From contig CANGIS010000003.1 of assembly GCA_947454055.1 (NCBI GenBank), positions 62,001 to 126,000 on the forward strand: 64,000 nt of DNA, given 5' to 3'. Shown piece by piece: positions 53,319 through 63,422 of this stretch. The DNA comes from Hyphomicrobiales bacterium (GTDB lineage: Bacteria > Pseudomonadota > Alphaproteobacteria > Rhizobiales > Beijerinckiaceae). Under the pieces are notes generated by a model that was given only the letters and a program-made list of their open reading frames with translations, was not told where the DNA came from and did no database searches. Positions within the stretch are counted from its first letter, which is position 1; each line of letters starts with the position of its first letter. Position numbers and translations under genes: made by a program.

Positions 53319-54449
53319 ATGAGCAAGCGCGATTACTACGAAATTCTTGGAGTCGCTCGTTCTGCGACTGAGGCAGATTTGAAGGTCGCGTTTCGCAAAC
53401 TCGCCATGCAGCATCATCCGGACAAGAATCCCGGAAATTCTGAGGCTGAAGCTAAATTCAAAGAATTAAACGAGGCTTATCAGATTTTATCGGATGGCCA
53501 GAAGCGCGCTGCTTACGACCGTTTTGGGCATAATGCATTTGAGCAGGGTGGCGGCGGCGGCGGATTCAGTGGTGATTTCGGCTCGTCGATGTCCGATATT
53601 TTTGAGGATTTGTTTGGTGGACTCGGCGGTGGCCGCGGCCAGCGGCGCTCGGATGGCCGCGAACGCGGCTCGGATTTGCGTTATAATCTCGAAATTTCGC
53701 TTGAAGATGCTTTTAACGGCAAGACCGAGACACTCACTATTCCAACGGCTGTGACGTGTGAGCCTTGCAGTGGCACCGGTGCCAAGCCGGGCACGAAAGC
53801 AAAGACGTGTTCCACCTGTGGCGGACATGGCCGTGTGCGGGCCAGCCAAGGCTTCTTCTCGATCGAACGGACCTGCCCGAAATGTCAGGGCCGCGGCGAG
53901 ATGATCGACGATCCCTGCACATCATGCCGTGGCGCGGGCCGGGTTACGACCGATCGCACCTTGTCGGTTAATATTCCGGCCGGCGTCGAAGATGGCACGC
54001 GGATCAGACTTTCCGGCGAAGGCGAAGGTGGTCTGCGCGGAGGCCCTTCTGGCGATCTTTATATCTTCCTTTCGGTGAAATCGCATCGCTATTTCCAACG
54101 CGATGGGGCCGATTTATATTGCCGCGTACCAATCTCAATGGTCACGGCGGCCCTTGGCGGCGAATTGCGTGTGCCGATGATGGATGGCGAAATGAAGGCC
54201 GTCTCGGTGCCTGAAGGCACGCAATCGGGCAAGCAGATCAAGCTGCGCGGCAAGGGCATGCCGGTTTTGCGTTCGCGGGATCATGGCGATCTATACATTC
54301 AAGTGTCGGTTGAAACGCCACAAAAACTTACACCGCGGCAAAAAGAACTGCTCAAGGAATTTGAAACGGAAAGCTCGAAAGATACCCAGCCTGAAAGCGC
54401 CGGTTTTTTCAATCGGATGAAGGAATTCTTTGCCGGTGGCGGCGAATGA
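53319..54449 (+). CDS. dnaJ: Chaperone DnaJ (type I)
   Basis: ATG 53319, 376 residues. The J domain has [19 protein letters not shown] and the catalytic HPD in [10 protein letters not shown]; then a Gly-rich linker with [14 protein letters not shown]. The four zinc-binding repeats are [24 protein letters not shown] and CTSCRGAG, then the client-binding region with [20 protein letters not shown]. Stimulates DnaK ATPase and holds unfolded clients. Its 3' end overlaps or lies close to the next gene. Confidence 0.98.
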   Translation: MSKRDYYEILGVARSATEADLKVAFRKLAMQHHPDKNPGNSEAEAKFKELNEAYQILSDGQKRAAYDRFGHNAFEQGGGGGGFSGDFGSSMSDIFEDLFGGLGGGRGQRRSDGRERGSDLRYNLEISLEDAFNGKTETLTIPTAVTCEPCSGTGAKPGTKAKTCSTCGGHGRVRASQGFFSIERTCPKCQGRGEMIDDPCTSCRGAGRVTTDRTLSVNIPAGVEDGTRIRLSGEGEGGLRGGPSGDLYIFLSVKSHRYFQRDGADLYCRVPISMVTAALGGELRVPMMDGEMKAVSVPEGTQSGKQIKLRGKGMPVLRSRDHGDLYIQVSVETPQKLTPRQKELLKEFETESSKDTQPESAGFFNRMKEFFAGGGE

Positions 54450-54498
54450 CGTAATCAAGCGGATTGTCGACGATCGCTTGTTGGGCTCTGATAATCTC

Positions 54499-55086
54499 AT
54501 GGATTTCAGAGCAGAAATAGATGATGCCGCCCGCTTTTTCAGGGCTTGGATGGATCGCCCGATGGAAATTGGCGCCATTGCTCCATCGGGGGCGGCCTTG
54601 GCGGCTGCCGTTGCAAGCGAAGTGGATGAGACAGCAGATGGCCTCGTGATCGAATTGGGCCCAGGTACCGGCGCCGTAACGCATGCTCTCCTTCAGCACG
54701 GAATAGCGCCGGAGCGATTGGTTCTCATTGAATTCAATGATTATTTTTGCGATTTGTTGCGTCAGCGCTACCCCGGCGTCCAGATCGTTCAAGGGGATGC
54801 TTATCATCTCGCACGCTGTCTTGATGGGCTTGGGCTTCCATTAGCATCGGCGGTTGTTTCCGGTCTCCCGCTTTATTCGCGACCCGTTAGGGAGCGGATT
54901 AGCCTGCTTCGCGATGCGTTTGCCTATATGGAACGCGGAGCGCCCTTCATTCAATTCACCTATGCCGTTACCTCGCCTATTCCGCGAGCCACGCCGGGTG
55001 TTATTTCAAACGGCTCCGCACCTGTTTGGCTAAACTTACCGCCTGCTCGGATATGGACCTATCGCGACGCTACGCGCATTGCTTGA
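54499..55086 (+). CDS. pmtA: Phospholipid N-methyltransferase PmtA-like
   Basis: Taken from ATG 54499 (195 residues), the normal PmtA length; a TTG about 70 bases earlier, inside dnaJ, is the alternative. The SAM-binding motif is VIELGPGTGAVTHALL, preceded by FFRAWMDRPMEIGAIAPSG, typical of Rhodobacter/Rhizobium PmtA, and followed by VVSGLPLYSRP and PFIQFTYAVTSPIP. It methylates phosphatidylethanolamine stepwise to phosphatidylcholine at the inner membrane. rRNA-methyltransferase KsgA-like relatives share the fold, but the first motif block favours PmtA. The dnaJ-pmtA-pyrF order is seen in rhizobia. Confidence 0.85.
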   Translation: MDFRAEIDDAARFFRAWMDRPMEIGAIAPSGAALAAAVASEVDETADGLVIELGPGTGAVTHALLQHGIAPERLVLIEFNDYFCDLLRQRYPGVQIVQGDAYHLARCLDGLGLPLASAVVSGLPLYSRPVRERISLLRDAFAYMERGAPFIQFTYAVTSPIPRATPGVISNGSAPVWLNLPPARIWTYRDATRIA

Positions 55087-55144
55087 TTTTGCCTGCCGAA
55101 TCTGGGATCGCAGAGCGTGTTCCTAGAAAATGAAAAGGCAAGCC

Positions 55145-55849
55145 ATGTCCGTTATCGACCCGCGCGACCGGATGATCGTCGCGCTCGACCTGCCCAGCGT
55201 CCGTGAGGCCGAAGCTCTTGTCGACCAGCTCGGGGACAGCGTGAGCTTTTACAAGATCGGCATGGAATTGGTATATGCCGGTGGCCTTGATCTCGTTCGC
55301 CAGCTGTCTTCGCGTGGCAAAAAGGTGTTTTTAGACCTGAAATTGCACGATATTCCCAATACGGTTGAGAAAGCGACCGCGCGCGTGGTTGATCTGGGCG
55401 CAACTTTTTTAACGGTTCATGCCTTTCCGCAAACGATGAAAGCGGCGCTCGCTGGAAAGGCTGGAAGCCCGCTCAAAATTCTTGGCGTGACCGTAATGAC
55501 GTCTTACAACGATGACGACCTGATCGAGGCAGGCTATGCCATGGGTGTTCGTGATCTTGTTGCCCATCGGGCGGTTCAGGCCAAGCAGATTGGAATTAAC
55601 GGGTTAATCCTTTCCCCTGAAGAAGTTGGCGCTATGCGCGCTTTGCTTGGACCCGGTATGGCGCTTGTTACACCCGGTATTCGGCCTGCAGGGTCATCTA
55701 AGGGCGATCAGAAGCGGGTTATGACGCCTGGTGAGGCGATCCGTGCGGGTGCTGATCATCTTGTAATTGGGCGGCCTGTAACCGCTGCAGCGGACCCAAA
55801 ATTGGCTGCCGATGCCATTTTCGCCGAGATTCGGGCAGCGATTGGTTGA
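55145..55849 (+). CDS. pyrF: Orotidine 5'-phosphate decarboxylase
   Basis: The ATG at 55145 is preceded by AAAAGG at good distance; a Met five codons earlier (55130) is less likely. 234 residues. It converts OMP to UMP in the last step of pyrimidine synthesis. The catalytic array Asp64-x-Lys66-x2-Asp69 is in [26 protein letters not shown] and VTPGIRPAG (phosphate loop) with [12 protein letters not shown] complete the barrel. The gene stands between pmtA and dapB. Confidence 0.96.
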   Translation: MSVIDPRDRMIVALDLPSVREAEALVDQLGDSVSFYKIGMELVYAGGLDLVRQLSSRGKKVFLDLKLHDIPNTVEKATARVVDLGATFLTVHAFPQTMKAALAGKAGSPLKILGVTVMTSYNDDDLIEAGYAMGVRDLVAHRAVQAKQIGINGLILSPEEVGAMRALLGPGMALVTPGIRPAGSSKGDQKRVMTPGEAIRAGADHLVIGRPVTAAADPKLAADAIFAEIRAAIG

Positions 55850-55918
55850 CCCGGCGGGTTTGATCGCGTTTGGTGTTGATGGAACATTGAACCTCTTTTG
55901 AGCTAAGAGACTGATACC

Positions 55919-56737
55919 ATGGCGAATAAGCGCATCATCGTTGTCGGAGCCGGTGGCCGGATGGGCCGGATGCTGATCGAGACGATCCACCAAACGGAAG
56001 GCGCGACGCTTGTGGGGGCAATCGAGCGTGAGGGCTCGCCATTGCTTGGGCAAGATTCAGGTCTACTGGCGAATACTGGCCCAAATGGCGTGAATATTAC
56101 CGATGATCCGCTGCCCCTTTTTGCGGCAGCCGACGCCGTCATCGACTTCACGACCCCCGCTTCTACGACCCATTATGCCGCTTTGGCCGCCCAAGCCCGC
56201 ATCGTGCATGTGGTGGGGACGACCGGTATGGGCTCAGACGATCTAACCAAACTGGAAGCTGCCGCCCGTCATGCGGTTATCGTTCGATCGGGTAATATGA
56301 GCCTTGGCGTCAATCTTTTAGCCGCCCTTGTGAAACGGGTTGCCAAGACGCTGGGCGAGGATTTTGACATCGAAATCCTCGAAATGCACCATAAAATGAA
56401 GGTGGATGCGCCGTCCGGCACGGCCTTATTGCTGGGTGAGGCCGCAGCAGCGGGGCGCGAGATCGTGCTGGATGATGCCCATTCGGTTCGCGTTCGGGAT
56501 GGCCATACGGGCGTTCGGGAACCGGGTACCATCGGTTTTGCGGCCCTTCGGGGGGGTACCGTTGTGGGTGACCATAGCGTGATTTTTGCCGGACCTTCGG
56601 AGCGCATTACGCTGTCGCATGTGGCGGAAAATCGGGAGATTTTCGCGCGCGGTGCCGTTCGCGCGGCGCTTTGGGGCCATGGCAAAAAGCCCGGCCTTTA
56701 CTCAATGATGGATGTGTTAAACTTGGGCGATATTTAA
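55919..56737 (+). CDS. dapB: 4-Hydroxy-tetrahydrodipicolinate reductase
   Basis: A 272-residue NAD(P)H-dependent reductase of lysine and diaminopimelate synthesis. The cofactor loop is [13 protein letters not shown] at residues 8-20; DFTTP at 76-80; the catalytic segment [19 protein letters not shown] carries His157 and Lys161. [15 protein letters not shown] lies near the end. The gene is 69 bases after pyrF and 27 bases before gpmA on the same strand. Confidence 0.96.
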   Translation: MANKRIIVVGAGGRMGRMLIETIHQTEGATLVGAIEREGSPLLGQDSGLLANTGPNGVNITDDPLPLFAAADAVIDFTTPASTTHYAALAAQARIVHVVGTTGMGSDDLTKLEAAARHAVIVRSGNMSLGVNLLAALVKRVAKTLGEDFDIEILEMHHKMKVDAPSGTALLLGEAAAAGREIVLDDAHSVRVRDGHTGVREPGTIGFAALRGGTVVGDHSVIFAGPSERITLSHVAENREIFARGAVRAALWGHGKKPGLYSMMDVLNLGDI

Positions 56738-56764
56738 CGCCCGCTTGCTTCGGAGATACCCTTT

Positions 56765-57385
56765 ATGGAACGCCTGCTTGTCCTCGTCCGCCATGGCCAG
56801 AGCGATTGGAACCTCAAAAACCTGTTCACCGGCTGGAAGGATCCGGACCTGACGCCGCAGGGCATTGCGGAGGCGAGCGCGGCTGGCCAACGCCTGAAGG
56901 CGATGGGCTTAAGCTTTGATGTTGCATACACTTCGGCGTTGACGCGGGCCCAGCATACCTGCCGCCTGATCCTTGGCGAATTGGGCCAGAGCGATCTGCC
57001 TACCATCCGTGAACAAGCGTTGAACGAGCGCGATTATGGCGATCTTTCAGGGCTCAACAAAGATGATGCCCGCGCGAAATGGGGTGAGGATCAGGTCCAT
57101 CTCTGGCGCCGGTCTTACGATGTGCCGCCACCCGGTGGCGAAAGCCTGAAAGACACGGTTGCGCGCGTATTGCCCTATTATTGCAAGGAAATTCTCCCCC
57201 GCGTGCTGCGCGGCGAACGGGTTATCGTGGCCGCACATGGCAATTCCTTGCGCGCTTTGGTGATGATTTTGGACCGTTTGACGCCGGAAACCATCCCCTC
57301 CATGGAGCTTGAGACGGGTATTCCGCTGGTTTATCGGCTGAAGGCGGACTCGACCGTCGACACGAAAAAGGTGCTCACCGCTTGA
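56765..57385 (+). CDS. gpmA: 2,3-Bisphosphoglycerate-dependent phosphoglycerate mutase
   Basis: A 206-residue cofactor-dependent mutase of glycolysis, the shorter alphaproteobacterial form lacking part of the C-terminal tail. Phosphohistidine motif [10 protein letters not shown] (His10), [30 protein letters not shown] with the catalytic Glu and [14 protein letters not shown] with the second His. Its TGA overlaps a TTG that starts the next gene (TTGA). Good GGAG-like site upstream. Confidence 0.93.
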   Translation: MERLLVLVRHGQSDWNLKNLFTGWKDPDLTPQGIAEASAAGQRLKAMGLSFDVAYTSALTRAQHTCRLILGELGQSDLPTIREQALNERDYGDLSGLNKDDARAKWGEDQVHLWRRSYDVPPPGGESLKDTVARVLPYYCKEILPRVLRGERVIVAAHGNSLRALVMILDRLTPETIPSMELETGIPLVYRLKADSTVDTKKVLTA

Positions 57386-57900
57386 TTGATATTCGCATTC
57401 TTGATGGCGAGGAAGCCCGCCAACGGATCCCCGAATTGGCGTTGATCCTGAAAGATTGCGTCAATAAGGGCGCGTCGGTCAGCTTTATGAATCCGTTCAG
57501 CCTTGCCGAGGCGATCGGGTTCTTCACTGATATTGCCGAGGTTGCAGCGCGCGATGAGCTCGTGCTGTTTGCGGCGATCGAGAACGGGCGGGCCGTTGGT
57601 ACCGTTCAGCTTCAGCCGGTCTGGAAGCCGAACCAGCCGCATCGGGCGGATGTGGCTAAAATGCTGGTCCATTCGGCCCATCGCCAGAAAGGCATTGGTC
57701 AAAAGCTGCTGGAAGCGGTCGATCGTGAAGCTAAACGGCGCGGTTTAACGCTACTTACCCTCGATACGGCGTCCGATAGTCCTGCGGAAAGATTATATGT
57801 TCGGGCCGGTTATCAAAAGATAGGTTTAATTCCCGATTTTGCGCTTTGGCCCGACGGCGGATTAGGCGCAGCAACGTTTTTTTATAAAACATTAGGATGA
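57382..57900 (+). CDS. GNAT-family N-acetyltransferase
   Basis: A 172-residue GNAT protein starting with TTG inside the gpmA stop (TTGA overlap); no in-frame ATG is nearer the domain start. The acetyl-CoA loop is [20 protein letters not shown] (R/Q-x2-G-x-G/A) near residue 95, preceded by [12 protein letters not shown] and followed by [21 protein letters not shown], the classic last strand-helix. The acceptor is unknown; resistance members act on aminoglycosides or streptothricin, but nothing shows that here. Overlaps alkB by ATGA. Confidence 0.87.
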   Translation: MIDIRILDGEEARQRIPELALILKDCVNKGASVSFMNPFSLAEAIGFFTDIAEVAARDELVLFAAIENGRAVGTVQLQPVWKPNQPHRADVAKMLVHSAHRQKGIGQKLLEAVDREAKRRGLTLLTLDTASDSPAERLYVRAGYQKIGLIPDFALWPDGGLGAATFFYKTLG

Positions 57901-58601
57901 TCGAAGAAATCATCATCCAACCGGGTGTTTATTATTACCCGGAATACTTCAGCCGGCCAGAACAAGCGGCATTGCGCGACGAAATCATGAACCATGCCAA
58001 GGTGTTAGGCTGGTTTCAGCCTGTCTTGCCGCGGTGGGGAACACCGTTCTCGGTCAAGATGCTGAACTTCGGATCTTTGGGCTGGGTATCGGATAAATCG
58101 GGCTATCGCTACCAGTCGACCCACCCTGATACAGGGGCTGTATGGCCACCCATTCCGGTAAATATGCTCAGTCTATGGCATATTATGCGCAGTCGCTTCG
58201 ATAAATCCGCCAGTAATAGGGATAAATGCCACTCAGGTAATCCCGCCAGTGGCTCAGATACACAACACCAGCGTTTCGATAATCCCGAAGCATGTTTGAT
58301 TAATTATTACGGACCCGCGGCAAAAATGGGCCTTCATCAGGATAAGGATGAACAGGATCTGGAGGCGCCGGTGGTTTCTGTATCGCTCGGCGATACGGCC
58401 ATGTTCCGGATAGGAACGACGGAGCGCAATGGCCCCGTCCAATCGCTCAAATTGCGTTCTGGCGATGTGCTCGTTTTCGGCGGTCCGGCACGGCTGGCCT
58501 TTCATGGCATCAGCCGTATCTATCCGGGGACGTCCGCATTGCTGCCTGAAGGCGGACGCCTCAACCTGACGCTCAGACGGGTAACAAAGCCGACCGTCTG
58601 A
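57897..58601 (+). CDS. alkB: Alkylated DNA repair dioxygenase AlkB, with an insert
   Basis: A 234-residue Fe(II)/2-oxoglutarate dioxygenase that removes 1-methyladenine and 3-methylcytosine lesions. Substrate part: GWVSDKSGYRYQSTHPDTG and PPIPVNMLSLWHIM. Core: ACLINYYGPAAKMGLHQDKDE with the iron ligands His and Asp, VSVSLGDTAMFRIG, FGGPARLAFHGISRIYPG with the distal His, and GRLNLTLRRV with the 2-oxoglutarate-binding Arg pair. Between the WHIM helix and the catalytic sheet is a 28-residue Asp/Ser/Asn-rich insert (D102 onward). Coupled to the GNAT gene. Confidence 0.92.
   Translation: MIEEIIIQPGVYYYPEYFSRPEQAALRDEIMNHAKVLGWFQPVLPRWGTPFSVKMLNFGSLGWVSDKSGYRYQSTHPDTGAVWPPIPVNMLSLWHIMRSRFDKSASNRDKCHSGNPASGSDTQHQRFDNPEACLINYYGPAAKMGLHQDKDEQDLEAPVVSVSLGDTAMFRIGTTERNGPVQSLKLRSGDVLVFGGPARLAFHGISRIYPGTSALLPEGGRLNLTLRRVTKPTV
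58200..58283 (+). repeat. In-frame low-complexity insert within alkB
   Basis: Encodes DKSASNRDKCHSGNPASGSD and eight further residues. DNA motifs GATAAATCC-GCCAGT, GATAAATGCCACTC and AATCCCGCCAGTGG resemble the queG repeats (GATAAGTCCAGT, AATAGCGCCAGTGG). It is bordered by imperfect direct repeats CGCTTCGATAAATCC (58194) and CGTTTCGATAATCCC (58272), 12 of 15 positions equal. Confidence 0.7.
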
Positions 58602-58611
58602 GCGGGATCGT

Positions 58612-59196
58612 TCAGGCCGTGGCGTTAACGCCGCCGGTCGTTGGGCCTTTCGGGCCACCCTTGGCCACGCCAACGAGGGCGGGCCGCAAGACGCGGTCGC
58701 CGATCACGAAGCCCGCTTGTACCACCTGGGTAACGGTGCCGGACGGAACGCTTGCATCGTCCACCTCGAACATGGCCTGATGCAGGTTGGGATCAAATTT
58801 TGCGCCGTGTGGCTCGAGCTTCTTGATGCCGTGACGTTCGAGCGTCTTGAGCAGATCGCGCTCGATCAATTCGACACCTTCCACCAAGGCCTTGAAGGGA
58901 CCGTCGGCGGTTGCAAGCGCATCTGCGGGAATGCTCTCAATGCCACGGCGGGCATTGTCGGCTACGCTCAGCATATCACGCGCAAAGGCGGTGACGGCAT
59001 AGATGCGGGCGTCGGCAACTTCCTTCTCAGTCCGGCGGCGGAGATTTTCCATATCCGCCATGGTGCGCAACGCCTTGTCCTTCAGGCTTGCATTCTCGAC
59101 ATTCAGTGCTTCGATAAGGGCAAGAATATCGGCTTCCGATTTTTCATTGGAAGCAGGGGCTGCGGATTCGGTATCGGTCGAAGGCTTGTCGGTCAT
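58612..59196 (-). CDS. grpE: Nucleotide exchange factor GrpE
   Basis: Start ATG 59196 (a TTG three codons earlier is less likely); 194 residues. Releases ADP from DnaK. A disordered Ser/Ala/Glu-rich N-terminus is followed by a long coiled-coil helix (residues about 25-80: [33 protein letters not shown]) and the beta-wing domain with [20 protein letters not shown] and [16 protein letters not shown] [17 protein letters not shown]. It is not next to hrcA or dnaKJ, but in the same 8-kb neighbourhood. Convergent with alkB. Confidence 0.95.
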   Translation of the reverse strand: MTDKPSTDTESAAPASNEKSEADILALIEALNVENASLKDKALRTMADMENLRRRTEKEVADARIYAVTAFARDMLSVADNARRGIESIPADALATADGPFKALVEGVELIERDLLKTLERHGIKKLEPHGAKFDPNLHQAMFEVDDASVPSGTVTQVVQAGFVIGDRVLRPALVGVAKGGPKGPTTGGVNATA

Positions 59197-59238
59197 GGCA
59201 CTCAATCGGTAAGATGCAAAAGGGCTAATTCACTGTCG

Positions 59239-59268
59239 CATATCAGGTGTCTTATGCGGAAAATCAAG
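59239..59268 (-). promoter_or_regulatory. Possible heat-shock promoter of grpE
   Basis: On the minus strand CTTG (59268-59265) is followed by 18 bases and CTGATAT (59246-59240). The CTTG box and spacing fit the alphaproteobacterial RpoH pattern, but the -10 box has one poor base compared with the dnaK promoter. It would start about 40 bases before the grpE ATG. Confidence 0.4.
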
Positions 59269-59309
59269 GTGTTGTAACGTCAATCCCACAAATAGGTCGA
59301 TTTTGCGGG

Positions 59310-62066
59310 TTAGGCGGCCTCACGTGCTCCGAAAAGATCGAGCAAGGTCCGGGTAATCGTCGCCTGCCGTGCGGTATGGCCTACTTTTCCGCCGGTCAGA
59401 TCGGTCACGTAGAACACGTCGACCGCCTTCTCGCCAAAGGTCGCAATATGCGCGGATGCGATGTTCAGGTTGAGTTTCCCCAGCATCGTGGTGAGTTCAT
59501 AGAGCAGGCCCGGCCGGTCGAGGCCCGATATTTCGATGACGGTAAATTTGTTCGACACCGCATTATCCAACACCACTTCCGGCACAACGGAAAAGGTTTT
59601 TGCCGTATGGCCGCGTTGCGGAGCGCGAGCGGCTACGGCTTCGGCGATTTTGATTTCGCCTTTCAGCGCCCGCTCGATGCCTTGGGCGACGCGGGCGGCG
59701 CGGCGTAATTCGTCCTCATCCGCATCAAAGGCGCGGGAAACGAAGATTGTATCAAGGGCAATGCCGTCATTGGTCGTGAAAATCTGGGCATCGACGATGT
59801 TGGCCCCTGCCGCCGCACAGGCGCCCGTGATGATGGCGAGTAGACGGGGATGGTCGGGGGCGGAGATGGTAAGCTCGGTTACGCCGCGGAATTTATCGGT
59901 GGCGACTTCAGTGGCGAGTGTGCGCATGTCGCGCTCGGCGGCGTATAGAAATTGGGCGTGTTTGATCCGGCGCGGCAGATCCACTTTGAGCCAATAGGCC
60001 GGATAATGACGGCCGACATAGGCATCAAGCTCCGTATCGCTCCAATTGGGCAAGGCGCGGCGCAATTCATCCTGCGACGCGCGAACGCGTTGCTCGCGGT
60101 TAATAGTGGAATGGCCGCCGGCCAGCACAATTTCGGTTTCCCAAAAGAGCGTACGGAGCAATTGTCCCTTCCAACCGTTCCAGACACCCGGGCCAACCGC
60201 GCGAATATCGCATACCGTCAGAACGAGCAGCATTCTGAGGCGCTCAAGCGTTTGCACGGTGGCGGCAAAGGCCTCGATCGTCGAGGGGTCGGATAAATCG
60301 CGGCTTTGCGCGACGGTGGACATATCGAGATGGTGCTCGATCAACCAGGCGACCGCTTCCGTTTCGGCCTCGTTCAGACCCAATCTCGGGCAGAGGCGGC
60401 GGGCCACTTTGGCCCCTGCAATGGAATGGTCCTCGGGCCGGCCTTTGGCCACATCGTGTAGGAACACGGCGACATGCAGGATCCGTCGATTGCGGATCAT
60501 CGGCATGATCTCGTGCGCTACGGGCAGCTCGGACGCATGCCGCCCCGCCTCGATTTCGGCCAGCGCGCCAAGCGAGCGCAGCAAATGCTCGTCGACCGTA
60601 TAATGATGATACATATTGAATTGCATCATCGCCACGACACGGCCAAATTCGGGCACGAATTTGCCCAAGAGGCCGGCCTCGTTCATGCGGCGGAGCGTAA
60701 TTTCGGGTGAATGATCGGAGGTCAGAAGCTCGACAAAAAGGCGGTTCGCTTCAGGGTTTGCGCGCAAGGTCGGGTCGACCAGCCGGAGCGATTGGGTGAC
60801 GAGGCGCGCGGCGTGCGGATGGATCGCCCGGTTCATGGTGTCGGCGATGTGAAAGAGCCGGATCAGATTAACGGGATCGCGCGTGAAAACCTCGTCATGG
60901 GCTACCGTGAGACGTTCATTCTCGATGATGAAGTCTTTGGAACCTGCGACTTTGGTGCTTTTGCGCTTCAAGCGATCGACAAAGCGGTTGAGACCCGACG
61001 CCGGTTTGGCTTGGCGCGCTTCAAGCGCCGCACACACAATGGCGGTGAGATCGCCGACATCTTTGGCGACCAGAAAATAGCGCTTCATGAAGCGTTCGAC
61101 GCCTGACATGCCGCCATGGCTCGCATAGCCCAAGCGCTCGGCAATCGCCCGCTGCACATCGAAGGAAAGCCGCTCTTCGGCTCTGCCTGTGACAAAATGC
61201 AACTGGCATCGCACGCGCCATAAAAACTCTTCGCAGCGCAAGAAGAGTTGGCGCTCTTCCTTGCTGAACAGGCCGACTTCGACCAGCTCGCCGACATCGC
61301 TGACGCGGTAGACATATTTGGCGATCCAGAACAGCGTGTTGAGATCGCGCAAGCCGCCTTTGCCGTCTTTGACATTGGGCTCAACAAGATAGCGCGACGA
61401 ACCCGCACGCGACACGCGGGTTTCGCGCTCGGCCAATTTGGCGGCGACGAATTCGGCCGCCGTTCCGGTCACCACTTCGCGGTCATAACGCGCTTGAAAT
61501 TCGGCAAAGAGCGCCGGGTCGCCCGCAAGCGGGCGCGCCTCCAGCAGTGCCGTGCGGATCGTCATGTCAGCCTTGGCTTCGCGGACGCATTCATCCACGG
61601 TGCGGACGGAATGACCGACCTTCAATTTCAAATCCCACAAAGCATAGAGGATGATTTCGACAATGCTTTCCGACCAAGGGGTTGCCTTATAGGGCAGCAA
61701 GATCAGCAGATCGATGTCGGAGCCGGGGGCCAGCGTGCCGCGTCCGTAACCACCAACGGCCGCCAGCGCCATTTTCTCCGACGAGGTCGGATTGGTTACG
61801 GGATAGAAAACGGTGGTCGCGACATCAAACAACGCGCGAATGATGCCATCCATGAGGGTGGAGAGGGCTGCGACACATTCAAGCCCGTTGCCGTTTTTGG
61901 CGAGCGATTGTTCGGCGTCTGCCCGACCTTTGGCCAAGACGTCCCGCAAAATGGCAACAACGGCCTGACGGCGGAGGCGGGGCTCGCCCGAACCCGATGC
62001 CGCCTCGCGCAAGGCCGAGATTGGAATTGCCAGATCAATGGGCTCTTGCGTGGAATTCGGGGCCAT
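59310..62066 (-). CDS. glnD: [Protein-PII] uridylyltransferase/uridylyl-removing enzyme
   Basis: A 918-residue nitrogen sensor that uridylylates PII when glutamine is low and removes UMP when it is high. Domain order: nucleotidyltransferase (about residues 80-240, motif GGYGRGTLAPGSDIDLLIL with the two metal Asp), a central helical part, HD domain (near 500-620, motif VAVFLHDVAKGRPEDHS with His-Asp) and two ACT domains at the end (VTELTISAPDHPRLLAIITG and FTVIEISGLDRPGLLYELTT). Full length. It is divergent from the PhnA-domain gene, with 147 bases between them. Confidence 0.97.
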   Translation of the reverse strand: MAPNSTQEPIDLAIPISALREAASGSGEPRLRRQAVVAILRDVLAKGRADAEQSLAKNGNGLECVAALSTLMDGIIRALFDVATTVFYPVTNPTSSEKMALAAVGGYGRGTLAPGSDIDLLILLPYKATPWSESIVEIILYALWDLKLKVGHSVRTVDECVREAKADMTIRTALLEARPLAGDPALFAEFQARYDREVVTGTAAEFVAAKLAERETRVSRAGSSRYLVEPNVKDGKGGLRDLNTLFWIAKYVYRVSDVGELVEVGLFSKEERQLFLRCEEFLWRVRCQLHFVTGRAEERLSFDVQRAIAERLGYASHGGMSGVERFMKRYFLVAKDVGDLTAIVCAALEARQAKPASGLNRFVDRLKRKSTKVAGSKDFIIENERLTVAHDEVFTRDPVNLIRLFHIADTMNRAIHPHAARLVTQSLRLVDPTLRANPEANRLFVELLTSDHSPEITLRRMNEAGLLGKFVPEFGRVVAMMQFNMYHHYTVDEHLLRSLGALAEIEAGRHASELPVAHEIMPMIRNRRILHVAVFLHDVAKGRPEDHSIAGAKVARRLCPRLGLNEAETEAVAWLIEHHLDMSTVAQSRDLSDPSTIEAFAATVQTLERLRMLLVLTVCDIRAVGPGVWNGWKGQLLRTLFWETEIVLAGGHSTINREQRVRASQDELRRALPNWSDTELDAYVGRHYPAYWLKVDLPRRIKHAQFLYAAERDMRTLATEVATDKFRGVTELTISAPDHPRLLAIITGACAAAGANIVDAQIFTTNDGIALDTIFVSRAFDADEDELRRAARVAQGIERALKGEIKIAEAVAARAPQRGHTAKTFSVVPEVVLDNAVSNKFTVIEISGLDRPGLLYELTTMLGKLNLNIASAHIATFGEKAVDVFYVTDLTGGKVGHTARQATITRTLLDLFGAREAA

Positions 62067-62213
62067 GTTCGCCAGTTCTCAAACGCGTTGCGACAAGGAT
62101 CAAGTGCCCGCTTCACCCCGCCGCGTCAACCATCGCGGATGGCGGAGATTTGGAGATTTCGCGTCCGGACGTTAAAGACCTCGTCCGATCATATCGAGAA
62201 CAGGAGACAGAAA

Positions 62214-62447
62214 ATGGCCGACGAAGACGAGATCATTGTTAAGGATTGCAACGGAACGCAGCTCAATGAGGGCGATACCGTTCATGTGATCAAGGATTTG
62301 AAGGTCAAGGGTACGTCTTCGGTCATCAAGCAGGGTACCAAGATCAAGGGTATTCGGCTTACCGATGTAGCGGACGAGATCGAATGCCGCGTGGAGGGCA
62401 TCAAGGGCCTGGTGCTCAAGACGCAGTTTTTAAAGCGCGTGAACTGA
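62214..62447 (+). CDS. PhnA (YjdM) C-terminal domain protein
   Basis: ATG 62214 after AGGAGACAG; 77 residues. It corresponds to the C-terminal PhnA domain: VKDCNGTQLNEGDTVHVIKDL, KVKGTSSVIKQGTKIKGIRL, then VEGIKGLVLKTQFLKRV. The N-terminal zinc ribbon of E. coli YjdM is absent. Despite the old name, YjdM is not phosphonoacetate hydrolase and its function is unknown. The open frame upstream of this ATG is antisense to glnD and not coding. Convergent with gshB, adjacent stops. Confidence 0.87.
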   Translation: MADEDEIIVKDCNGTQLNEGDTVHVIKDLKVKGTSSVIKQGTKIKGIRLTDVADEIECRVEGIKGLVLKTQFLKRVN

Positions 62448-63389
62448 TCAGCGCTTCGATTCAATCGCATCCCAAAGGGCGGCCGCGAGATCGGGGCCGC
62501 CGAGCCGCTTGATGGCGCGAAGTCCCGTTGGCGAGGTGACATTGATTTCGGTCAGATGGCCGTCAATCACATCGATGCCGACGAAAATCAGGCCCTGCTG
62601 GCGCAAGGTCGGACCGATGCGCTCGCAAATTTCGCGTTCGCGCGGGGAGAGTTCGGTGGTTTCCGCTGCGCCGCCCCGCACCATGTTGGAGCGGATATCA
62701 TCCCCGCTCGGCACGCGGTTGACCGCGCCCAAGGCCACGCCATCGACCAGAATGATGCGCTTGTCGCCATCCACCACCTTCGGCAAAAAGCGCTGGATGA
62801 CCCATGGCTCGCGGAAGGTGACGGAAAACAGGTCATAGAGCGAGCCAAAATTCGGGTCTTTAGCCGATACTTTGAAAACCGCAGCGCCGCCATTGCCATA
62901 AAGCGGCTTCATCACAACATCGCCATGCTCGCGGCGGAAGGCCTCGATTTCCGCTTTATCGCGGGTGATCAGGGTGGCCGGCATCAAATCGGGGAATTCA
63001 GTGACGAGAATTTTTTCGGGCGCGTTGCGCACCGAGGCCGGATCGTTGACGACGAGCGTTTTCGGATGGATGCGCTCTAAAAGATGCGTCGTGGTGATAT
63101 AGGCCATGTCGAAGGGTGGATCCTGGCGAAGCAGGACGACATCCATGGTCCCCAGATCGGTGCGTTCAGCGGGTTGAAGGGTGGCGTGGTCGCCTTTGAC
63201 GTCGCGCACAACGACGGACGAGACCATCGCGCTGACCTTGCCGTCCCGCATCGCCATGGTGTCGGGCGTGTAATAGAAGAGAGCATGACCGCGCGCTTGC
63301 GCTTCCAGCATCATGGCGAAGCTCGAATCGCCGGCAATGTTGATTTTCTCGATCGGGTCCATCTGGACCGCTACCTTTAGCTTCGCCAC
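62448..63389 (-). CDS. gshB: Glutathione synthetase
   Basis: The GTG at 63389 is chosen because AAGGAG lies 9 bases before it; an ATG seven codons earlier (63410) lies upstream of this ribosome site. 313 residues starting [16 protein letters not shown], as in other GshB. It joins gamma-glutamylcysteine and glycine using ATP. ATP-grasp elements: [37 protein letters not shown], and the metal/acid segment [19 protein letters not shown]-like [18 protein letters not shown]. In the order rsmI-yraN-gshB. Confidence 0.95.
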   Translation of the reverse strand: MAKLKVAVQMDPIEKINIAGDSSFAMMLEAQARGHALFYYTPDTMAMRDGKVSAMVSSVVVRDVKGDHATLQPAERTDLGTMDVVLLRQDPPFDMAYITTTHLLERIHPKTLVVNDPASVRNAPEKILVTEFPDLMPATLITRDKAEIEAFRREHGDVVMKPLYGNGGAAVFKVSAKDPNFGSLYDLFSVTFREPWVIQRFLPKVVDGDKRIILVDGVALGAVNRVPSGDDIRSNMVRGGAAETTELSPREREICERIGPTLRQQGLIFVGIDVIDGHLTEINVTSPTGLRAIKRLGGPDLAAALWDAIESKR

Positions 63390-63422
63390 GCTCGTTCTCT
63401 CCTTGGTCATTCCGCCCTCATT

